A stretch of 64,000 bases of DNA. It comes from Streptomyces lasiicapitis. GTDB lineage: Bacteria; Actinomycetota; Actinomycetes; Streptomycetales; Streptomycetaceae. The stretch spans positions 206,809 to 270,808 of the forward strand of contig NZ_BMNG01000012.1 in assembly GCF_014646335.1 (NCBI RefSeq). The letters run 5' to 3'. This document shows positions 59,377 through 64,000 of this stretch, one piece after another. Made by a program: the position numbers and the translations under genes. How positions within the stretch are numbered: the first letter of the stretch is position 1; every line of letters begins with the position of its first letter. The notes beneath the pieces are model-generated. The model worked only from the letters and a program-made list of their open reading frames with translations, was not told the origin of the DNA and did no database searches.

Positions 59377-60579
59377 ATGAGAGGCCGAGCCGCAGACCGG
59401 GCCCGCTACGACCGGGCCACCGCGCACCTCGACGCCCCGCTCGCGATCGTGGACGTGGCGGCGTTCGACGCCAACGCCGACGATCTCGTGCGCCGGGCGG
59501 GCGGAAAGCCGATCCGGGTGGCGAGCAAGTCCGTACGGTGCCGCGCGCTCCTGGAGCGGGTGCTCTCGCGGGACGGATTCGCCGGGATCATGTCGTTCAC
59601 GCTCGCGGAGTCGCTGTGGCTGGCCCGCTCCGGCTTCGGCGACGTCCTGCTCGCCTACCCCTCGGCCGACCGCGCCGCCTTCGCCGAGCTGGCCGCCGAC
59701 CCCAAGCTCGCCGCCGCCGTCACCGTCATGGTCGACGACCCGGCGCAGCTCCGCCTCATCGACGAGGCACGCGACGGCGGCCGCGAAGAGGTGCGCGTCT
59801 GCCTGGAGTTGGACACCTCCCTGAAGCTGCTCGGCGGCCGGGTCCGCGTCGGCGCGCGCCGCTCGCCGCTGCACGAGCCCGCCCAGGTCGCTGCCCTCGC
59901 CCGCGCGATCGGCAGGCGGCCGGGCTTCCGGCTCGTGGGCGTGATGGCGTACGAGGGTCATGTCGCCGGGGTCGGGGACGCCGTCGAGGGACATCCCGCC
60001 AAGTCACGGGCCGTGCGCATGATGCAGGCCACCGCCCGCAAGGAGCTCGCGGCCCGCCGCGCCGCCACCATCCGCGCGGTCCGCGCCGCCGCGCCCGGCC
60101 TGGAGTTCGTGAACGGCGGCGGCACGGGCAGCGTCCAGCACACCGCCGCCGAGGCCGCGGTGACCGAGATCGCCGCAGGTTCGGGGCTCTACGTACCGCG
60201 CCTCTTCGACAACTACACGTCGTTCGACGGCCGTCCGGCCGCCCTGTTCGCCCAGCCGGTCGTGCGCAGGCCGGGGCCCGGCGTGGTCACGGTGCTCGGC
60301 GGCGGCTATCCGGCGTCGGGCGTCGCGGGCGCCGACCGCTCCCCCGTGCCGTACCTGCCGGACGGGCTGCGCTACGACCCGCAGGAGGGCGCGGGCGAGG
60401 TGCAGACCCCGCTGCTCGGGCCGCCCGCGGACGACCTGCGCATCGGCGACAAGGTGTGGTTCCGGCACGCCAAGGCCGGTGAGCTGTGCGAGCGGTTCGA
60501 CAAGCTGTACCTGGTCGAGGGCGAGCGGGTGACGGGCAGCGTGCCGACGTACCGCGGAGAAGGCCACACCTTCCTCTAG
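59377..60579 (+). CDS. PLP-dependent amino acid deaminase/aldolase (D-threonine aldolase-like)
   Basis: The 400-residue enzyme has the alanine-racemase-like TIM barrel of COG3616. The N-terminus is HLDAPLAIVDVAAFDANADD, the PLP-binding Lys is in IRVASKSVRCRALL (~residue 49), the barrel carries GVMAYEGHVAG and GLEFVNGGGTGSV, and the C-terminal beta domain ends LLGPPADDLRIGDKVWFRHAK and GELCERFDKLYLVE. Members cleave D-threonine or D-serine or act as related deaminases with PLP and divalent metal; the substrate here is not determined. The ATG at 59377 has no good ribosome site and may be leaderless. It stands alone. Confidence 0.9.
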   Translation: MRGRAADRARYDRATAHLDAPLAIVDVAAFDANADDLVRRAGGKPIRVASKSVRCRALLERVLSRDGFAGIMSFTLAESLWLARSGFGDVLLAYPSADRAAFAELAADPKLAAAVTVMVDDPAQLRLIDEARDGGREEVRVCLELDTSLKLLGGRVRVGARRSPLHEPAQVAALARAIGRRPGFRLVGVMAYEGHVAGVGDAVEGHPAKSRAVRMMQATARKELAARRAATIRAVRAAAPGLEFVNGGGTGSVQHTAAEAAVTEIAAGSGLYVPRLFDNYTSFDGRPAALFAQPVVRRPGPGVVTVLGGGYPASGVAGADRSPVPYLPDGLRYDPQEGAGEVQTPLLGPPADDLRIGDKVWFRHAKAGELCERFDKLYLVEGERVTGSVPTYRGEGHTFL

Positions 60580-60616
60580 CGGTACGCCCGTCGATTCCGG
60601 CAGACGTGGGCCACCC

Positions 60617-61591
60617 CTACGACGGCCCGACGCTGCTCCCCACTCCCCCGCCCGTCTCGCTGTCCCCCACCGGCCTGATCCCGCCGATCACCTCGTCGAT
60701 GTCGGACAGCGGCGGCGCACCCTTCCCGGCGTCGAGGGTGAAGCGGACAATGACCATCGCCTCGGAGCCGGTGCTGGAGGGGAAGGCCAGGGACTGGACG
60801 TATCCGCCCGAGCCCTTGTTGGTGTGGACGCGCCAGCGTACGAAGTAGCCGCTGCGGCCGCCGACGGCCACCGTGCCCGCCTTGATCCGCTCGTGCCGGG
60901 TCATGCCGCCGAACGGCTTGCGGTTGATGGTGTCCTCGTCGTACGCGGCGTCGGCGGCGTCCTTGATGTCCGCCTCGGCGAGCTTCTTCGGCGAGCGTTC
61001 GTCGGTGCCCGTGGCCGTGCTCGACGTGATCTTGCCCTGGCGGCAGAGGCCGGTGTCGCCCGGGCAGTCGTACGTGTCCGGGGTCTGGAGGGTGAGTTCG
61101 TCGCCGACCGTGTTCTCGGCCTTCTCCCAGCCGGTCGGGACCGGCAGGGTGATGCCGTTGAGCTGGTCGACGAGGGTGTCGGGGTCCGCGTCGGGCGCGG
61201 AGGTCGTCGGCGCGGGCGTGGTCGGGGTGGGGCTCGGTTCGACCGCGGTGGTGGCCGTGGGCGCGGGGCTGCCCTGCGGGTCGCCGTCGTCGTTCTGGAG
61301 CACGACGACACCGGTGACGATCGAGGCGACCAGGACGGCTCCGGCGACGGAGATCGCGACGATCTTCGCGCGGCCGCCGCCTCCCTGCCCCGGGACCGGG
61401 GCCTGGCCCGGCCCCGGCTGCTGCATCACCACCGTGGGCCCGAACCCCGGCTGCTGCTGCGGGGTTTGGCACGCGGCGGTCACGTCGGCGGGCGTGCGCC
61501 GGTGCTCGGTCCACGCGGTCCCGTCCCACCAGCGCTCGGTGCCGGGCGTCGACGGGTCCGGGTACCAGCCGGCCGGGGGCGTCATGCTCAT
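60617..61591 (-). CDS. DUF2510 domain membrane protein
   Basis: The 324-residue protein begins with a DUF2510 segment (PPAGWYPDPSTPGTERWWDG, TAWTEHRR), a proline/glutamine stretch, a membrane helix at residues ~78-100 (IVAISVAGAVLVASIVTGVV) and a Thr/Pro-rich linker. The C-terminal extracellular domain (~150-315) has VPTGWEKAENTVGDE, two Cys in YDCPGDTGLCRQG and SGYFVRWRV. DUF2510 proteins occur in membrane proteins of unknown role in actinobacteria. The extracellular domain recalls small lipoprotein-like beta folds. ATG at 61585 is an alternative start. Confidence 0.85.
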   Translation of the reverse strand: MSMTPPAGWYPDPSTPGTERWWDGTAWTEHRRTPADVTAACQTPQQQPGFGPTVVMQQPGPGQAPVPGQGGGGRAKIVAISVAGAVLVASIVTGVVVLQNDDGDPQGSPAPTATTAVEPSPTPTTPAPTTSAPDADPDTLVDQLNGITLPVPTGWEKAENTVGDELTLQTPDTYDCPGDTGLCRQGKITSSTATGTDERSPKKLAEADIKDAADAAYDEDTINRKPFGGMTRHERIKAGTVAVGGRSGYFVRWRVHTNKGSGGYVQSLAFPSSTGSEAMVIVRFTLDAGKGAPPLSDIDEVIGGIRPVGDSETGGGVGSSVGPS

Positions 61592-61609
61592 CCCGGCACT
61601 CTAGGACGT

Positions 61610-61640
61610 GGCCCGAGCTTCCGCGCAATCAGCTCGGGCC
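61610..61640 (-). terminator. Terminator after the secreted HAD phosphatase gene
   Basis: Perfect 10-bp arms (GGCCCGAGCT and its complement) with an 11-base loop lie 27 bp after the HAD gene stop and before the DUF2510 start. There is no U tract. Confidence 0.65.
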
Positions 61641-61666
61641 CGTCCCCACTCAGTGGTCCGGAAGAC

Positions 61667-62989
61667 CTAGTACACCGAGTCCCGCTGGTCCGGCACGACG
61701 GAGCCGTCCGGGCGAAGGACCGGCGTCCTGCTCCCGTCCGGCGCGTTGTACGCGGACGTCGAGCACGGGTACGTACCGGCCTTCTGCGGCAGCGGCTCGA
61801 TGAACATGGGGTTCACGACCCACCGTCCGTCGGCGTTGTCGTACGCCCGGCACATGAACTCGCTCTTGTTGCGGTTGAGCACGAGGTGCGCGCCCGTCGC
61901 GTCGCCGACGAACGTCACGTCGGTGTCCGCGTCACCGCCGCCGAGCGCGATCCGCCGGTCCCAGCGCTGCTTGTGCCAGGCCGCCTTGCCCTTGACGCCG
62001 AAGATCTCCTGGTTGATCCAGCAGCGCTTGCCGTCGATGTACGGGATGGCCTCGCCCTTGCTGACGGGGACGCCGCCGCAGCCCTGGTTCCAGGTGGTGA
62101 TGCGGCCCTTGCGGTCGAGCACCGAGCGGATGGCGATGGTGTGCTTCCGGTCGATACCGACCCCGCTCCTGCCGCCCGCCCAGACCTCGGCGACCGGCTC
62201 GGAGCCCGCGGAGACGATGTAGACGTCGAACCCGGCCTTCTTCAGCGTGCGGATGAGGTCGCGCTGCTGCTCGTAGTAGCGCGCGTAGCCGGGGATGGTG
62301 TGCGTGCCGACGGTCTGGGTGGCGCCGACGGGGGCCGCGAGGGCCTCCTTGCGGGCCTTGCGGGCGTACGACTCGACCTCGCGCACGGTGTGCCCGGCGA
62401 AGATCTGCGGCACCCAGGCGTACTGCGGGACGGTGCGCCGGTGGTTCCAGGTGCCGGCGAACGCGGCCTCGCCGCTCATCGTCTTGCCGTCCTCGCGGAT
62501 CTCGAAGATCTCGTCCGCGCAGGCGGTGTCGGTGGAGGTGGGCAGCGGCTTGCCGGCCGGGACGGAGGTGCCGCAGGCCTTGGTGAGGGCCCGGTGGGCG
62601 GCGTCCGTCATCCACTTGCTGGTGGACTTCCAGCTCTTGGGCCGCAGGATCTTGTCGTGCCGCAGCGCCCAGGCGATGGTCACGTCGGTGACGTCGTTCT
62701 TGACGACGGTGTTGTCCCAGTCGAAGGCGGCGACGGGCTTCTTGTCGCCGTGCCGCAGGCCGGGGTTCGCGCAGGTGCCGCGCTCGTCGATCATCCGCTG
62801 GAGGCGGGCGCGGTTGTCGCCGTACCAGGTCAGCTTCGACGACAGCTGCGGGCAGCGGTCGGTCGCCTTGGAGGCGGCGGTGCGGGGGGTCGCGGCCGTG
62901 GCGGCGGCTGCGGGGAACGACGTGGCCACGGCCACCAGAGAGGTGGCGGCCGTGGCCAGCGTCAGCGCCAGTACATGTCGGTTACGCAT
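61667..62989 (-). CDS. Secreted HAD-family acid phosphatase
   Basis: The 440-residue protein has a Sec signal (LALTLATAATSLVAVATSFP, then AAAATAA, cleavage ~32) and a HAD phosphatase domain: motif I AAFDWDNTVVKND (~residue 90), motif II VYIVSAGSEPV, and motif III/IV ALGGGDADTDVTFVGDA. The domain is of the HAD-IB kind seen in phosphoserine- and phosphocholine-type phosphatases (IDGKRCWINQEIFGVKG). Several Cys (CPQLSS, GTCANPG, KACGTS, CADEIF, CGGVP, CWINQ, FMCRAY, YPCSTS) suggest disulphides in the extracellular protein. It likely releases phosphate from an organic phosphate; the substrate is not evident. Confidence 0.86.
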   Translation of the reverse strand: MRNRHVLALTLATAATSLVAVATSFPAAAATAATPRTAASKATDRCPQLSSKLTWYGDNRARLQRMIDERGTCANPGLRHGDKKPVAAFDWDNTVVKNDVTDVTIAWALRHDKILRPKSWKSTSKWMTDAAHRALTKACGTSVPAGKPLPTSTDTACADEIFEIREDGKTMSGEAAFAGTWNHRRTVPQYAWVPQIFAGHTVREVESYARKARKEALAAPVGATQTVGTHTIPGYARYYEQQRDLIRTLKKAGFDVYIVSAGSEPVAEVWAGGRSGVGIDRKHTIAIRSVLDRKGRITTWNQGCGGVPVSKGEAIPYIDGKRCWINQEIFGVKGKAAWHKQRWDRRIALGGGDADTDVTFVGDATGAHLVLNRNKSEFMCRAYDNADGRWVVNPMFIEPLPQKAGTYPCSTSAYNAPDGSRTPVLRPDGSVVPDQRDSVY

Positions 62990-63068
62990 GTGAGTGGACC
63001 GTACAGCAATGCGAGGGTTGCCAGGTCACAGGCCCATGGGGGAAGTTGGGCCCGTCCAGCCACGTGGC

Positions 63069-63851
63069 CTACAGGGGCGTGACGTACGCGCCCGAGATGC
63101 CGCCGTCGACGAGGAAGTCCGTGGCGTTCACGAACGACGAGTCGTCGCTGGCGAGGAACGCGACCGCGGCGGCCAGTTCGTCGGCCTCCGCGAAGCGGCC
63201 CACGGGGATGTGCACGAGGCGGCGGGCGGCGCGCTCGGGGTCCTTGGCGAACAGCTCCTGGAGCAGCGGGGTGTTCACCGGTCCCGGGCACAGCGCGTTC
63301 ACGCGGATGCCCTCGCGCGCGAACTGCACGCCCAGCTCGCGGGACATCGCGAGGACGCCGCCCTTGGAGGCGGTGTACGAGATCTGCGAGGTCGCGGCGC
63401 CCATGCGGGCCACGAACGAGGCCGTGTTGATGATGGAGCCCTTGCCCTGGCGCCGCATGTAGGGGATGGCGGCCTTGCAGCACAGGTACACGGAGGTGAG
63501 GTTGACCTCCTGGACGCGCTTCCAGGCCTCCAGGCCGGTGTCCAGGATGGAGTCGTCGTCGGGCGGCGAGATGCCCGCGTTGTTGAAGGCGATGTCGACG
63601 GAGCCATAGGTGTCGTACGCCGTCTTGAAGAGCGCCTCGACCTGCTCGGCGTCGGTGACGTCGACCTTCACGAAGGTCCCGTCGACCTCCTCGGCGGCCT
63701 TCTTGCCCGCGGTCTCGTCGATGTCGCCGCAGACGACGTGCGCGCCCTCGGAGGCCAGGCGGCGCGCGGTGGCGAGGCCGATGCCGCTGCCGGCGCCGGT
63801 GATGACGGCCGTCCGGCCGACGAGGCGGCGGCAAATGTTCTCTTCGGTCAC
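63069..63851 (-). CDS. Short-chain dehydrogenase/reductase (3-oxoacyl-ACP reductase-like)
   Basis: The 260-residue SDR has TAVITGAGSGIGLATARRLA, FNNAGIS, the catalytic Ser in SIINTASFVARMG and the SYTASKGGVL Tyr/Lys, and ends DFLVDGGISGAYVTPL. The GTG at 63851 overlaps the stop of an upstream aldehyde dehydrogenase gene (GTGA), so the two are coupled. In S. coelicolor the matching pair stands by the GlnA-like gene glnA4 (SCO1613), linked to ethanolamine breakdown as I recall; by that analogy this SDR and the dehydrogenase may handle an amino aldehyde or alcohol. That link cannot be checked within this window. Confidence 0.88.
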   Translation of the reverse strand: MTEENICRRLVGRTAVITGAGSGIGLATARRLASEGAHVVCGDIDETAGKKAAEEVDGTFVKVDVTDAEQVEALFKTAYDTYGSVDIAFNNAGISPPDDDSILDTGLEAWKRVQEVNLTSVYLCCKAAIPYMRRQGKGSIINTASFVARMGAATSQISYTASKGGVLAMSRELGVQFAREGIRVNALCPGPVNTPLLQELFAKDPERAARRLVHIPVGRFAEADELAAAVAFLASDDSSFVNATDFLVDGGISGAYVTPL

Positions 63852-64000
63852 TGTGCGGGCCCTTCCGTGCTGATGAAGACGTTCTTGGTCTCGGTGAAGG
63901 CGGTGAGGGCGTCCGGGCCGAGCTCGCGGCCGAGGCCCGACTGCTTGTAGCCGCCGAAGGGGGTCCAATAGCGCACGCTGGAGTGCGAGTTGACGGACAG
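63848..64000 (-). CDS. Aldehyde dehydrogenase, C-terminal part (continues beyond window)
   Basis: Only the last 50 codons are present. They read out of the right edge with SVNSHSSVRYWTPFGGYKQS, GLGRELGPDALTAFTETKNV and FISTEGPAQ, the classic C-terminus of an NAD(P)-dependent aldehyde dehydrogenase (PFGGYKQSGLGRE). The stop is shared with the SDR start (GTGA). The catalytic Cys and Glu lie outside the window, so activity cannot be judged. It is probably the first gene, or a middle gene, of an operon with the SDR. Confidence 0.9.
   Translation of the reverse strand: MSVNSHSSVRYWTPFGGYKQSGLGRELGPDALTAFTETKNVFISTEGPAQ

Overview
The window is high-GC actinobacterial chromosome, almost certainly Streptomyces. 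The evidence is the strong G/C third-position bias, frequent GTG starts, ARG boxes, several probable leaderless transcripts, Tat and lipoprotein signals, and a gene order that matches, as far as I remember, the core arm of S. coelicolor around SCO1553-SCO1612 (from memory, not checked). It is mostly vertically inherited core genome. I see no prophage, insertion sequence, CRISPR array, rRNA or tRNA.

Layout. (1) 0.1-6.3 kb: late cobalamin genes, a very large BluB-CobT fusion behind a ~950-residue disordered N-terminus, and CobL (CbiE-CbiT). (2) 6.5-11.3 kb: a GNAT enzyme, then a methionine importer transcribed metN-metI-metQ-metQ, headed by a 28-codon Cys/Met-ending leader peptide. (3) 11.4-19.7 kb: HAD hydrolase, two small membrane proteins, GNAT enzyme, ECF-like sigma factor, secreted glycerophosphodiesterase, PlsC acyltransferase, a TetR/MFS drug-efflux pair with a clear operator, and an aldo/keto reductase. 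(4) 19.8-29.1 kb: arginine biosynthesis in two transcription units, argG-argH and argC-argJ-argB-argD-argR, each preceded by ARG-box-like sequence. Between them lie a broken flavin/PPOX gene and a BASS-family transporter. (5) 29.4-43.4 kb: monomeric isocitrate dehydrogenase, a MerR regulator divergent from an SDR, a secreted S33 hydrolase, a second aldo/keto reductase behind a MerR-type promoter, a DUF6314 protein, a frameshifted histidine phosphatase, a MocR regulator divergent from an EamA exporter, a Tat-exported GH10-like hydrolase, 3-hydroxybutyryl-CoA dehydrogenase and a small coiled-coil/membrane protein. (6) 43.4-55.3 kb: NUDIX hydrolase, TPR-type regulator, SpoIIE-type phosphatase, then a translation block infC-rpmI-rplT, trmH-like methylase, histidine kinase, pheS-pheT. 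(7) 55.4-64 kb: SseB-like protein, mycosin-type protease with a proline-rich membrane partner, D-threonine aldolase-like PLP enzyme, DUF2510 protein, secreted HAD phosphatase, and an SDR coupled to an aldehyde dehydrogenase that runs off the right end.

How the genes work together. ArgR is encoded in the operon it probably represses, and its likely sites also precede argG-argH. MetNIQ probably senses cysteine/methionine supply through leader translation. IF3 is read from a rare AUC start behind an intrinsic attenuator, the usual basis of IF3 autoregulation. Several regulator/target pairs (TetR-MFS, MerR-SDR, MocR-EamA) carry visible operators or promoters.

I did not find an obviously new multi-gene system. 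The items most worth following are the metNIQ leader peptide, the two MerR-type 19-bp-spacer promoters, the MocR direct repeats with overlapping divergent start codons, the repeat-disrupted PPOX gene, the orphan mycosin pair, and the giant disordered extension on BluB-CobT.
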